Source: Eubacterium sp. (GTDB taxonomy: Bacteria; Bacillota; Clostridia; Oscillospirales; Acutalibacteraceae). Taken from it: 42,833 bases of DNA. Positions 13,863 to 21,893 of this stretch are shown in pieces. The translations under genes were made by a program, and so were the position numbers. Below the pieces are notes generated by a model, which was not told where the DNA came from, did not search any database, and was given only the letters and a program-made list of their open reading frames with translations. Position 1 is the stretch's first letter, and the number at the start of each line of letters is the position of its first letter. The stretch spans positions 1-42,833 of the forward strand of contig JAFLSA010000004.1 in the NCBI GenBank assembly GCA_022511185.1, given 5' to 3'.

Positions 13863-16412
13863 ATGATGAAAAAAGGGTTATCATTACTTTTAAGCATTGT
13901 AATGCTTTTATCAGTTATGACAGGCTTTGCTACTACTGCTCATGCTGCTACACAAAATTATACCTCCGGTGACCTTTCGGTAACACTTGATACCGACTCC
14001 GGTTTATTGACAGTCAGTGGTAACGGCTACGGTTCAAACTATTCGACAACCAATATGCCGTGGAATTCAAACAAAAGCAGTATCAGAAATATCGTTATAG
14101 AAAGCGGCGTTAAAAATATCGGTACATATTGGTTTTACGGATGTACCAATCTGGACTCTATAGTTTTCAGTGAAAACAGTACAGTTGAGGAAATCGGAAA
14201 CTATGCCTTTTACAACTGCAGCAACTCTACTTTCTGGCTTAATCTGCCCGCAAGCTTAAAAACAATAGGTACTAACGCCTTCAACAATACAGGCTTTAAC
14301 TGGGTTACGTTTGATTCTCCTCAGATATCAATACAAACAAATTCCTTCGGTCAGACAGGCTGGGCACAATTTTTAGGATTAACAGGCAGTGGTGTAAAGG
14401 ATTTTGTTGATGCCGGTAAAAAGCTTGGGTATAACTGGAGATATCTTTGCCTTAGAGATCATTCATATACTGTAATTGAACACTCTGACCCAACCTGTAC
14501 CGACAACGGCTATAACATATACAAATGCGCAGAATGTGACACTGATTCTTATACAGAAAGTGTTGAGGCGTTAGGTCACAACTTTACAAGCTCAACTCCG
14601 ACAAAGCGCGGTTCGTTTGCTTATATGTGCTCAAGATGTAATTTGAAAAATCTTGAGGTAAGTGCACTCGGACTGCTGATTGACTTTGAGAATGCTATCA
14701 GTCACGATAATGATAATTCTCCATATAATCAATCAAATTACAACGGTAACTTTGACGTTTACCTTGACGGTTATGTTAATGCGAAGGACTTCATTTTAAT
14801 TAAAAATGAGGCAAAAAATGTTGACGTTACCAACAAGCAGACAACTATCAATACAAACACAAAATACCAGACAATCGACGGCTTTGGCGCTTCTGCTGCT
14901 TGGTGGGCGCAGGATATCGGACGCTGGAGCGATGAGAAGATTGACGTTGTAACCGAGCTTCTTTACGGTGAAACAGGTGCAGGACTTGATATTTACCGCT
15001 ACAATTTAGGTGGCGGCTCTGAAAACGATACTTCAATCGGTGATTGGAGAAGACGTGCTGAGGATTTTCTTTCCCCGTCAAGTGATATCAATAATCCTGC
15101 TACATATGATTGGAATGCCGATGCGGCTGCACAGAGAGTGCTTGCTTCTGCACAAAGAGTAAACAGTAATTTAAAAGTAACCTTGTTTTCTAACACTCCT
15201 CCTGTTTCTATCACAAAAAACGGTAAGGCCTATTGCGACCCGCAGTATACTGAAAAAACAGGCGGCATATTTGGCTCATCAACTAAAGTAGTCTACCAAG
15301 AAAATCTTGACAGCAGTAAGTATCAATCCTTTGCAACATATCTTGCTAACTGTGCTGAGTATTTTATTGATAAGGGTTATAACGTAACAGAAATTTCTCC
15401 GATCAATGAGCCGGGATGGTCCTGGGACGGTCCTTCACAGGAGGGTTGCCATTACTCTGCGGACAGCGCAAGAAACTTTTACAACAACTATATGATACCA
15501 ACTGTTCAGAGCAGAGCAAAGCTAAATAACAAGGTTGGAGTTTCTGTCTGGGAGTGCGAACAGCTTCAGATTAATTCAAGAGACAATAACGATGACTATT
15601 ACAAAAAGTTTTTACCGTATATGTTCTCTTCTGTTACCACCGGATACCCAACCAGTAATAGATACGGAAACTATAACAGCAACATAAGAAGCTATGTTGA
15701 CAGCTTTGATACACATTCATACTGGGCAAGCACGGCTGAAAGACAAACTACTGCTAATGATATTTCAGGCAGCAACTATTCAGCAATCAAAAAGGTACGC
15801 TGCACAGAGTACTGCCAGATGACAAACGACGGCAGTTCAAACGTTCTCGGCTACCTTAACAGTCCTGACAACGGTGGTGACGGTAACGGCATGGATATCT
15901 ATTTCGGTCTTGCTCTTGCCGACATTATTTATCAGGATATGACAATCCTTAATGCTTCGGAATGGGATTGGTGGACTGCCTGCAGCGGCGGTATATATCC
16001 TGACGGACTCGTTTATGTTGACTATAACAACCCTGATAACGTACAGACAGCAAAGAGGCTTTGGGTTATGGGCAACTACGCAAAGTTCATTGAAGAGGGC
16101 GCTACAAGGGTTCAAGTAACAACAGGCAGCAGCTTTGGTAAAAACATCACCACAGCAAAGACCTACGACAGTGATAAAATCAACTATATTGAGCAGACTG
16201 CTTATCAGAATCCTGACGGCTCAATAGTAGTTGTTTACATCAATAATTCTGACACAGATGAATACACAACCTTCGGCACTGCATACAGCACATTTGAAAC
16301 ATATGTAACAGATGCCACACATGATCTTGCAAAGTATCAGTCAGGCAATGCACAAAACACTGTTGTACATATTCCTCACAAGTCAGTAACAACAGTTGTA
16401 CTTGAAAAGTAA
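13863..16412 (+). CDS. Secreted GH30-family glycanase with LRR and EF-hand/dockerin-like segment
   Basis: An 849-residue exported protein. A signal peptide ends near residue 29 (AHAA). Residues about 35-170 form BspA-like leucine-rich repeats (IGNYAFYNCS, LPASLKTIGTNAF). Residues about 195-262 hold a CxxC-rich repeat (PTCTDNGYNIYKCAEC, YMCSRC) common in Ruminococcus surface proteins. A dockerin-like Ca2+ loop DVYLDGYVNAKD lies at 298-309. The rest is a GH30 barrel: TIDGFGASAAWW at its start, SNTPPVSITKNGKAYC, proposed acid/base Glu516 in SPINEPGWSWDG and nucleophile Glu649 in RCTEYCQM, and ASEWDWWTACS. GH30 includes beta-1,6-galactanases, xylanases and glucosylceramidases; galactanase- or xylanase-like activity is my guess. 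The start could also be the adjacent ATG; GGAGGACACT precedes both. Confidence 0.88.
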   Translation: MMKKGLSLLLSIVMLLSVMTGFATTAHAATQNYTSGDLSVTLDTDSGLLTVSGNGYGSNYSTTNMPWNSNKSSIRNIVIESGVKNIGTYWFYGCTNLDSIVFSENSTVEEIGNYAFYNCSNSTFWLNLPASLKTIGTNAFNNTGFNWVTFDSPQISIQTNSFGQTGWAQFLGLTGSGVKDFVDAGKKLGYNWRYLCLRDHSYTVIEHSDPTCTDNGYNIYKCAECDTDSYTESVEALGHNFTSSTPTKRGSFAYMCSRCNLKNLEVSALGLLIDFENAISHDNDNSPYNQSNYNGNFDVYLDGYVNAKDFILIKNEAKNVDVTNKQTTINTNTKYQTIDGFGASAAWWAQDIGRWSDEKIDVVTELLYGETGAGLDIYRYNLGGGSENDTSIGDWRRRAEDFLSPSSDINNPATYDWNADAAAQRVLASAQRVNSNLKVTLFSNTPPVSITKNGKAYCDPQYTEKTGGIFGSSTKVVYQENLDSSKYQSFATYLANCAEYFIDKGYNVTEISPINEPGWSWDGPSQEGCHYSADSARNFYNNYMIPTVQSRAKLNNKVGVSVWECEQLQINSRDNNDDYYKKFLPYMFSSVTTGYPTSNRYGNYNSNIRSYVDSFDTHSYWASTAERQTTANDISGSNYSAIKKVRCTEYCQMTNDGSSNVLGYLNSPDNGGDGNGMDIYFGLALADIIYQDMTILNASEWDWWTACSGGIYPDGLVYVDYNNPDNVQTAKRLWVMGNYAKFIEEGATRVQVTTGSSFGKNITTAKTYDSDKINYIEQTAYQNPDGSIVVVYINNSDTDEYTTFGTAYSTFETYVTDATHDLAKYQSGNAQNTVVHIPHKSVTTVVLEK

Positions 16413-16426
16413 AAAATGACATCAAA

Positions 16427-16452
16427 AAAAGGAGTGCTTCGGCACTCCTTTT
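16427..16452 (+). terminator. Terminator with UUCG tetraloop after the GH30 gene
   Basis: An 11-bp stem AAAAGGAGTGC/GCACTCCTTTT closes a TTCG loop and runs into TTTTGTTTT. It overlaps the end of the convergent gene's downstream region and can act on both strands. Confidence 0.85.
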
Positions 16453-16455
16453 GTT

Positions 16456-16905
16456 TTATAAAAACTGTCTTACATCAGTTGCCAGCCTGTCCTCAATCTG
16501 AACAAGTCTGCCTGTGATATCTCTTGACTTTTCATCTGCACTTTTGTACTGATTAAGATATCGGCTGAGTGATTTTACACCCATATTGCACCCGTCGGTA
16601 ATTAAATCTGCAACCGTACTGTCAGAGCCGTCAACAGCCATTTTCATATTCGTCTTCATCCAGCTCATACCCTTTGCCATAGGGTTAGGATTTTTGCCCT
16701 CGTCATTATGCTCATTTAAAAGCACGAGGATTTCATCCTTGAGCTTTTCATGCTGAGTCTTGCTGTCGTGAAGAAGATTTCTGAAATCACTGTTTTTCAC
16801 GTCATCAATAACGTCATCAATTGCCGATATACCCATTTTGATACCCGAATCGCATTCCTTAAGGAGCTTTACGGTATCGCCGTCAGCACCGTTTTTATCA
16901 ACCAT
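16456..16905 (-). CDS. DUF2383-like helical-bundle protein
   Basis: A 149-residue, mostly helical, acidic protein: KECDSGIKMGISAIDDVIDDVKNSDFRNLLHDSKTQHEKLKDEI, then MAKGMSWMKTNMKMAV and VADLITDGCNMGVKSLSRYLNQY. The spacing of Glu, His and Asp along amphipathic helices recalls the ferritin-like DUF2383/PA2169 family, whose function is poorly known. Two Cys (CDSG, DGCN) are conserved-looking. No TM segment or signal is present. The ribosome site CAGGGATAGT is weak. It is alone, followed by a terminator shared with the GH30 gene. The family call is tentative. Confidence 0.65.
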   Translation of the reverse strand: MVDKNGADGDTVKLLKECDSGIKMGISAIDDVIDDVKNSDFRNLLHDSKTQHEKLKDEILVLLNEHNDEGKNPNPMAKGMSWMKTNMKMAVDGSDSTVADLITDGCNMGVKSLSRYLNQYKSADEKSRDITGRLVQIEDRLATDVRQFL

Positions 16906-16982
16906 ACTATCCCTGCTTTCATAAATTACTATTATAAAGTATTTGCAGCAAAGATAATATTATTCATAATGTTATGTTAAGC

Positions 16983-17435
16983 CTACACTTGATATTTAAT
17001 TTTCTTATATTCATTGTTTTTAAAATCAAACATTTCAATATGCGGATGACTGTTTTCATATACCCACTTTTTTATTAACGTGGGCTTTATTTCATATAAA
17101 ACCTCTGAATCTAATAATGAATACATTTTATAGGAACCCGGAAAACAATTTTTATATTCTTTAATAAATTCCGAATTATCAACAGGCTTTCCTAATTCTC
17201 TGCAAATCCCCTCAATTTGAATATTATCTATACAAAGAGAAACATTAGGATTATTTTCAATCTGTCGGCACTTTTCAAAATTTCTGTCAGTCTGGAAATA
17301 AAAAATACCATTAATTAAAACTATACTCATTGTCCTTGATGTGACCTTATCATCTAAAGATGTTGACAACACCATCGTTTTATAAGTTCCTAATTCATTG
17401 TAAAAATCACTTAATTCACTATTAAATTTTTCCAA
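16983..17435 (-). CDS. Pyridoxamine 5'-phosphate oxidase-like flavin-binding protein
   Basis: A 150-residue split-barrel protein: YKTMVLSTSLDDKVTSRTMSIVLINGIFYFQTDRNFEKCRQIENNPNVSLCID is the flavin/F420-binding half of the PNPOx-like family. The C-terminal half (ALIKKW-like TLIKKWVYENSHPHIEMFDF) replaces the PLP-synthesising residues, so it is unlikely to be a vitamin B6 enzyme; related proteins reduce flavins, nitro compounds or bind FMN. The start is a TTG behind GGAGAGGAGC; the first ATG would remove the first strand. Its codon use is AT-rich. It has its own promoter, divergent from the HAD gene. Confidence 0.75.
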   Translation of the reverse strand: MEKFNSELSDFYNELGTYKTMVLSTSLDDKVTSRTMSIVLINGIFYFQTDRNFEKCRQIENNPNVSLCIDNIQIEGICRELGKPVDNSEFIKEYKNCFPGSYKMYSLLDSEVLYEIKPTLIKKWVYENSHPHIEMFDFKNNEYKKIKYQV

Positions 17436-17469
17436 AACTTACAGCTCCTCTCCAAGCATATTCACAATT

Positions 17470-17497
17470 ATTATATCAAAACACAGATACATTGCAA
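17470..17497 (-). promoter_or_regulatory. Promoter of the PNPOx-like gene
   Basis: On the minus strand TTGCAA (17492-17497), a 16-base spacer and TATAAT (17470-17475). Confidence 0.6.
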
Positions 17498-17522
17498 CGA
17501 ATAAATATTCCTTTTCAATGAT

Positions 17523-17551
17523 TTGACCTAAAACAACACAAATAGTATACT
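17523..17551 (+). promoter_or_regulatory. Promoter of the HAD hydrolase gene
   Basis: TTGACC (17523-17528), a 17-base spacer and TATACT (17546-17551), about 18 bases before the ATG. Confidence 0.7.
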
Positions 17552-17568
17552 GTATTTGAGGTGATGAA

Positions 17569-18270
17569 ATGAAGGTAATCGTATTTGATTTAGGCGGAAC
17601 ATTGATGGAATTTCAGAATATGCCATTGTCGTGGGTAAATTATTATAAGAAAGGCTTTGAAAGCATTGCAAAAGCATTGAATAATAATATATCGAATGAT
17701 GATATTGATTTATCCGTTGAAATTATGAAATCATATAATCCGCGTGTAAATTACCGTGAAATTGAATATACATCTCAATTTATATTTGAAGAGAGCTTAA
17801 AGCACTGGAAGGGTGATATAGATATCGAAAAGGCAATTAAAATTTTCTTTGACGGTATTAATCTTATGGCTGTGATTTACAGAGATTCAATTGATATGCT
17901 GAAATATTTAAAGTCGCAGGGTTATATCATTTGCGCTCTTACTGACATTCCAAGTGCTATGCCTGATAAATATTTTAAGGATAGAATATCCGAACTGTTA
18001 AAGCATATTGATTTATATGTTTCATCTCAGTCCTGCGGATACAGAAAGCCGAACCCATATGGCATTAAATTGATAGCAGACAATTATAATGTTAGGCTAA
18101 GTGATTTAATATTTGTCGGTGATGAAGAAAAGGACAAGAAGTTATCTGAGAAAATCGGCTGTAAATTCTATCTGATTGACAGAAAAGAGGAAAACAAAAA
18201 CGCAGACATACACAATATGCTTGACCTGAAGAACATATTAAAATGTTCCCTTCCTCTTGAAGTAAAGTGA
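17569..18270 (+). CDS. HAD-superfamily hydrolase with DxG motif I
   Basis: A 233-residue Rossmann-like HAD protein. Motif I is FDLGGTL (nucleophile Asp7); motif II is the Thr of ICALTDIP; motif III the Lys of YRKPNPYGIKL; motif IV VGDEEKD. The second motif I Asp, the usual acid/base in phosphatases, is Gly9, as in some epoxide hydrolase-type and C-P lyase HAD proteins, so phosphatase activity should not be assumed. A helical cap lies between motifs I and II. The start follows GAGGTGATGAA. It is monocistronic and divergent from the PNPOx-like gene; both are AT-rich compared with their surroundings. Confidence 0.85.
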   Translation: MKVIVFDLGGTLMEFQNMPLSWVNYYKKGFESIAKALNNNISNDDIDLSVEIMKSYNPRVNYREIEYTSQFIFEESLKHWKGDIDIEKAIKIFFDGINLMAVIYRDSIDMLKYLKSQGYIICALTDIPSAMPDKYFKDRISELLKHIDLYVSSQSCGYRKPNPYGIKLIADNYNVRLSDLIFVGDEEKDKKLSEKIGCKFYLIDRKEENKNADIHNMLDLKNILKCSLPLEVK

Positions 18271-18298
18271 ACTATTGCAACGTCTAACCACTCTTAGC

Positions 18299-18322
18299 CT
18301 TCTCCTCAAGGGGAAGACTTTT
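18299..18322 (+). terminator. Probable terminator of the HAD gene
   Basis: A 7-bp stem CTTCTCC/GGGGAAG (one T-G wobble) with loop TCAA, followed within two bases by TTTT. It also resembles a short palindromic repeat. Confidence 0.5.
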
Positions 18323-18358
18323 GTGTTATTCTCTCACAATGCATAACTTAGAGATAAA

Positions 18359-18388
18359 AAAAGCATACTGCATTTGCAGTATGCTTTT
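18359..18388 (-). terminator. Terminator of the ferredoxin gene
   Basis: A 13-bp stem AAAAGCATACTGC/GCAGTATGCTTTT with a 4-base loop. On the minus strand a run of seven T follows. It can act on both strands. Confidence 0.8.
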
Positions 18389-18407
18389 GCTTATTATATG
18401 TACATTA

Positions 18408-18578
18408 TTATTCCTGTGCAGGAGCGCTTACAGGACAAGCACTTTCGCATGCACCACACTCAATACAAGTAGCAGCGTCGATAACGAACTTGCCATCACC
18501 CTCTGAAATAGCGTCTACAGGACATTCACCAGCGCATGCGCCGCATGAAATGCAATCATCAGAAATTACGTATGCCAT
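18408..18578 (-). CDS. 2x[4Fe-4S] ferredoxin
   Basis: A 56-residue clostridial-type ferredoxin with two full cluster motifs. Cys9, 12, 15 and 19 (CISCGACAGECP) and Cys38, 41, 44 and 48 (CIECGACESACP) cross-ligate two [4Fe-4S] clusters. It is a soluble low-potential electron carrier for hydrogenases, pyruvate:ferredoxin oxidoreductase and similar enzymes; here it might also feed the dehydratase-like system at the left end, with no direct evidence. The start is the ATG after GGGAGGTGTATCTTTA; an earlier in-frame ATG six codons upstream has no ribosome site. It is monocistronic with its own terminator. Confidence 0.97.
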   Translation of the reverse strand: MAYVISDDCISCGACAGECPVDAISEGDGKFVIDAATCIECGACESACPVSAPAQE

Positions 18579-18649
18579 TAAAGATACACCTCCCACATCA
18601 AACTTCTACAAATAATATAACAGTATATGAGCAAAAAATCAAGTGATTT

Positions 18650-19477
18650 TTATTCTTTTGCTCTTTTTTCTTTTATGACTATTACATCTTCCCTGTCAAC
18701 GATGATGGGCAGTCCCTCAGGTGACTTGTCAAGCTGAACCTTAAGCTTACCTGTAAGCAGAGATGAATCAACAACAACTCCCCTGCCCTCACGGCAATCA
18801 ACGACTGTATTTTTCCTCGGAGTAATCTTTTGCAGATACTCGTATGAATTCTGCTCATATTTCAGACAGCACATAAGTCTGCCGCAGGTGCCGCTGATTT
18901 TACTTGGTGCAAGTGACAGTCCCTGATCCTTTGCCATTTTAATGGTAACGGAATGGAAATCGTCAAGAAATGTTGAACAGCAAAACGGCCTGCCGCAAAT
19001 GCCAAGCCCGCCGAGAAGTCGGCTCTCGTCACGAACGCCAATTTGTCTCAACTCAATTCTCGTACGAAAATGTGAGCCTAAATCCTTAACAAGCTCCCTG
19101 AAATCCACTCTGCCGTCAGCAGTAAAATAGAAGATAAGCTTTGATCTGTCAAAGGAATATACAGCATCTGTTAAATACATCTCAAGATTATGCGCCTTTA
19201 TTTTTTCAGCGCATACTGCGAGTGCCTCTTTTTCAAGCTTTTTATTTTCCTCAATCACTTCTAAATCTTCGTTAGTAGCAATTCTTTTAACCGGCTTGAG
19301 CGGTGAAACAATCTCGCTGTCTTCAACCTCTTTTACAGCGCTCTGTGCCGCTGCACACTCAACACCATTTGAGGTTTCAAGAACTAACATCTGTCCTTTT
19401 TTTATATCAAGACCCTGTGGGTCAAAGTAATAGGTCTTGCCTGTGTCCTTAAAACGAACACCAACAACCTTTGTCAT
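18650..19477 (-). CDS. ricT: PSP1-domain regulator RicT (YaaT)
   Basis: A 275-residue protein with the PSP1 C-terminal domain: LGSHFRTRIELRQIGVRDESRLLGGLGICGRPFCCSTFLDDF, then SKISGTCGRLMCCLKYEQNSYEYL. The two Cys clusters (CGRPFCC, CGRLMCC) are the conserved cysteines of RicT. In Bacillus subtilis RicT works with RicA and RicF (YmcA, YlbF) in RNase Y-dependent mRNA maturation and in entry into sporulation and competence, and the complex holds [4Fe-4S] clusters. It lies directly after holB, as in Bacillus (holB-yaaT). The ATG follows CGGAGGATACATAA. Confidence 0.93.
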   Translation of the reverse strand: MTKVVGVRFKDTGKTYYFDPQGLDIKKGQMLVLETSNGVECAAAQSAVKEVEDSEIVSPLKPVKRIATNEDLEVIEENKKLEKEALAVCAEKIKAHNLEMYLTDAVYSFDRSKLIFYFTADGRVDFRELVKDLGSHFRTRIELRQIGVRDESRLLGGLGICGRPFCCSTFLDDFHSVTIKMAKDQGLSLAPSKISGTCGRLMCCLKYEQNSYEYLQKITPRKNTVVDCREGRGVVVDSSLLTGKLKVQLDKSPEGLPIIVDREDVIVIKEKRAKE

Positions 19478-19492
19478 TTATGTATCCTCCGT

Positions 19493-20473
19493 TTATCTGC
19501 CGACAGCTTGTCTTAAGCTATAGCAGATTTTTGTAATAAGAATTGAATTATTTGAATTTCTAATTGCCATTTCTTTAAGTGTATCACAAACGCTCATTAA
19601 GTCAATAAGTTTTTGTCTGGTAAGTTTTGTTTTTAAAAGTTTTGCGATATCTTTTTGACCTGACAAAAAATCTCCGTTTTCATTATACACCAAAGCATCT
19701 CTGAAAATATTTTTTAAAAAATCACAGGCGAAAACGATTGAATTTCTATCCTTTTGAAATACCGAGCAGGCACATAAAAGCGAATACTCGTTATCGTTGA
19801 CAAGAGCTGTGCAGATATCACAGCACACCCGTGCAAGCTCACTCTGCCTTGAATCAGAAAAGCTTTCAAGCGCTTTGCCGATATTGCCGTTAAAGGTTTC
19901 AAGTGCAGTTTTGGCCTCGTCAAAAGCGATGTCCTCAAAATGCGATGACATATAGCCTGCGCCCTTATCGGCATCAACACTCTCAAGACTGACAACAACA
20001 GACCTTGAAATGACTGTTTCAAGAAGCATACTTTTGGACTGAGCAGTAAGGATAAACACCACATACTGCGGCGGCTCCTCAAGCACCTTTAAAAGGGCAT
20101 TCTGAGCAGATATGCTCATACAATCTGCATTGCCTAATATATATATCTTAAATTCAGCCTCGTTTGGCTGAACATATGCATCCTTAACTACCTCACGGAT
20201 AACGTCAACGTGAAAGGAATTTGCACCGCCCGATGCGCTGTGTTCAAAAATATCGGGATGTATTTTTTCCTTAGCCTTATGGCACTGAGCGCACTCCATA
20301 CAAGGCTTTTCCTCTCCTCTGCAAACAAGAGCCGTTGCCAATGAGCGAGCCAAGGTCTTTTTACCGAGACCCCGTTCCCCCTCAATAACAACAGCGTGAG
20401 GAAAACACTTGGAGTCGATAAGGCATCCAAGCTGTTCTATTATTCTTTCATTTCCTACAAAGTCTATTTTCAT
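19493..20473 (-). CDS. holB: DNA polymerase III delta' subunit
   Basis: A 326-residue clamp-loader subunit of the AAA+ type. The P-loop GERGLGKKT is at residues 32-40. A zinc module formed by Cys51, 58, 61 and 64 follows directly. Then come LKVLEEPPQYVVFILTAQ with the sensor region and ISRSVVVSLE (the SRC motif reads SRS). Delta' is the rigid stator of the clamp loader that opens the beta clamp. P-loops are often lost in enteric delta' but kept here, as in other Firmicutes. Its ribosome site is weak. Gene order darA-holB-ricT is conserved in Firmicutes. Confidence 0.92.
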   Translation of the reverse strand: MKIDFVGNERIIEQLGCLIDSKCFPHAVVIEGERGLGKKTLARSLATALVCRGEEKPCMECAQCHKAKEKIHPDIFEHSASGGANSFHVDVIREVVKDAYVQPNEAEFKIYILGNADCMSISAQNALLKVLEEPPQYVVFILTAQSKSMLLETVISRSVVVSLESVDADKGAGYMSSHFEDIAFDEAKTALETFNGNIGKALESFSDSRQSELARVCCDICTALVNDNEYSLLCACSVFQKDRNSIVFACDFLKNIFRDALVYNENGDFLSGQKDIAKLLKTKLTRQKLIDLMSVCDTLKEMAIRNSNNSILITKICYSLRQAVGR

Positions 20474-20489
20474 ACTGTAATTTTCTGAA

Positions 20490-20813
20490 CTATAACTTTC
20501 TAAATTGATCTACGTCTACAACAAACGCAACTGCTCCGTACTCCTCCACGTCAACAGGCTTTTTAAGAAGTGAACCTTCTATAGTACTTTCAACTCCTGT
20601 TTTACGGACAACACGCTTTGTGACGTTCTTTTCTAAAACACTGAAAAGTAAATCGACCTTATCTTCATCAACGCCAAAAAGAATTGTGGTATGTCCGCCC
20701 TCTAAAAACTGACCGGCAGTTGAAACCTTTGTTGAAAAAAATCCCTCTGCTCCGGTTGCTGCAAGAACCTTTGTCAAATCCTTATTTGAAACGATAACTA
20801 TAACTAATTTCAT
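20490..20813 (-). CDS. darA: Cyclic di-AMP receptor DarA (PstA)
   Basis: A 107-residue PII-like protein: KLVIVIVSNKDLTKVLAATGAEGFFSTKVSTAGQFLEGGHTTILFGVDEDKVD. The T-loop and B-loop regions match the DUF970/DarA family, trimeric receptors that bind cyclic di-AMP. The downstream effect is not established, but the second messenger controls osmolyte and potassium balance. It is the first gene of a holB-ricT cluster, equivalent to Bacillus yaaQ; yaaR, which usually sits between, is absent. I chose the ATG after AAAGGGTGATTTAT, three codons inside the longest frame. Confidence 0.93.
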   Translation of the reverse strand: MKLVIVIVSNKDLTKVLAATGAEGFFSTKVSTAGQFLEGGHTTILFGVDEDKVDLLFSVLEKNVTKRVVRKTGVESTIEGSLLKKPVDVEEYGAVAFVVDVDQFRKL

Positions 20814-20875
20814 ATAAATCACCCTTTAAAATATATTCTGTTCGCCCCTCTTCTCATTCCATTCTTGCAGATATG

Positions 20876-20904
20876 ATTATATATTATTTCAGAAAATAAT
20901 TCAA
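20876..20904 (-). promoter_or_regulatory. Promoter of the darA-holB-ricT operon
   Basis: On the minus strand TTGAAT (20899-20904), a 17-base spacer and TATAAT (20876-20881), about 60 bases before darA. Confidence 0.65.
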
Positions 20905-20942
20905 TCTATGTGAATTTCATTTTAAATAAAATTTACAATTCA

Positions 20943-21875
20943 TTAATTTACTACTGTTGCAAGTGCAACGATAACAGGCATTGTTGCGATTGAAAGCACT
21001 GATGACTGTGCCGCAAGTTCTGAGCCGAGTGCAGAATCGTTTTCATACTTTGCGGCGTACATTGCCGTATTCGTTGCGGTTGGAGCAGATGCGGAAATGA
21101 GCATTGCTGTCAGGAGTGAGCCTCTTACACCGCAGATATAAAAGAGTCCGAGCATACAAAGAGGAATAAATACGAGCCTTATAAATGAAGCAAAATATAT
21201 TTCCTTTTTTGAAAACATACTCTTAAAGCTTGAATTGGCAAGAAACGTGCCGAAAACAATCATCGCAAGCGGAGAATTACAGTTACCGACAACCTCCATA
21301 GGATACTCAATAAAATAAGGTATATCAGGCTGGAGAAAGAAAAGCGGCAGACCGATTATTACCGACATTGAACCGGGATTGAAAATCAGCTTTTTAAAAT
21401 TGATTTTTGCTTCCCTGCCTGAAATCTCATAAATACCGTAAGTAAAAGCCACGATATTGAACACGGCGACGTAAACCGAGCAGTAGAAAATTCCTTCATT
21501 TCCGATAACACTTTTGGCAAGCGGAAGCGCTAAAAATGCGGCGTTTGACATAATCATTGCATAATGATAAATGCCACGTTCCTTCAGTGACCTTTTCCTG
21601 AAGGACAGCATTGACACAAGCGCACCGAAAATGTGTGTCACAAAAGCACAGACAAAGGCAATAAGTATACCCCTGATATGCTCCTTTGAATATTCCATTG
21701 TCATAAAGGTATGTATAATCGCAATCGGCAAAATCACATTAAATAGCAAATCAATCAGCCGTTTGCCGTCCGCTTGTTTGAATATACCGATTTTATCCGT
21801 TACAAAGCCTATGCCTGCAATAAGATACAGAATAAGCACCTGAAGTGCGATAGTTTTTAAATTCTCAAAAAACAA
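20943..21875 (-). CDS. AEC-family (auxin efflux carrier-like) transporter
   Basis: A 310-residue protein with about ten hydrophobic helices in two repeated five-helix halves. Typical AEC features are YLIAGIGFVTDKIGIF near the start, the LLFNVILPIAIIHTFM helix, PLAMIVFGTFLANSSF in the middle and APTATNTAMYAAKYENDSALGSELAAQSSVLSIATMPVIVAL at the end. Bacterial members move small dicarboxylates and similar acids (malate, malonate). Substrate is not predictable here, though a citrate synthase lies upstream. It seems to start at TTG behind AAAGGACTATC, as the first ATG would cut off two helices. It follows a 7-TM gene by 18 bases, likely co-transcribed. Confidence 0.85.
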   Translation of the reverse strand: MFFENLKTIALQVLILYLIAGIGFVTDKIGIFKQADGKRLIDLLFNVILPIAIIHTFMTMEYSKEHIRGILIAFVCAFVTHIFGALVSMLSFRKRSLKERGIYHYAMIMSNAAFLALPLAKSVIGNEGIFYCSVYVAVFNIVAFTYGIYEISGREAKINFKKLIFNPGSMSVIIGLPLFFLQPDIPYFIEYPMEVVGNCNSPLAMIVFGTFLANSSFKSMFSKKEIYFASFIRLVFIPLCMLGLFYICGVRGSLLTAMLISASAPTATNTAMYAAKYENDSALGSELAAQSSVLSIATMPVIVALATVVN

Positions 21876-21893
21876 AGTCAGATAGTCCTTTTA

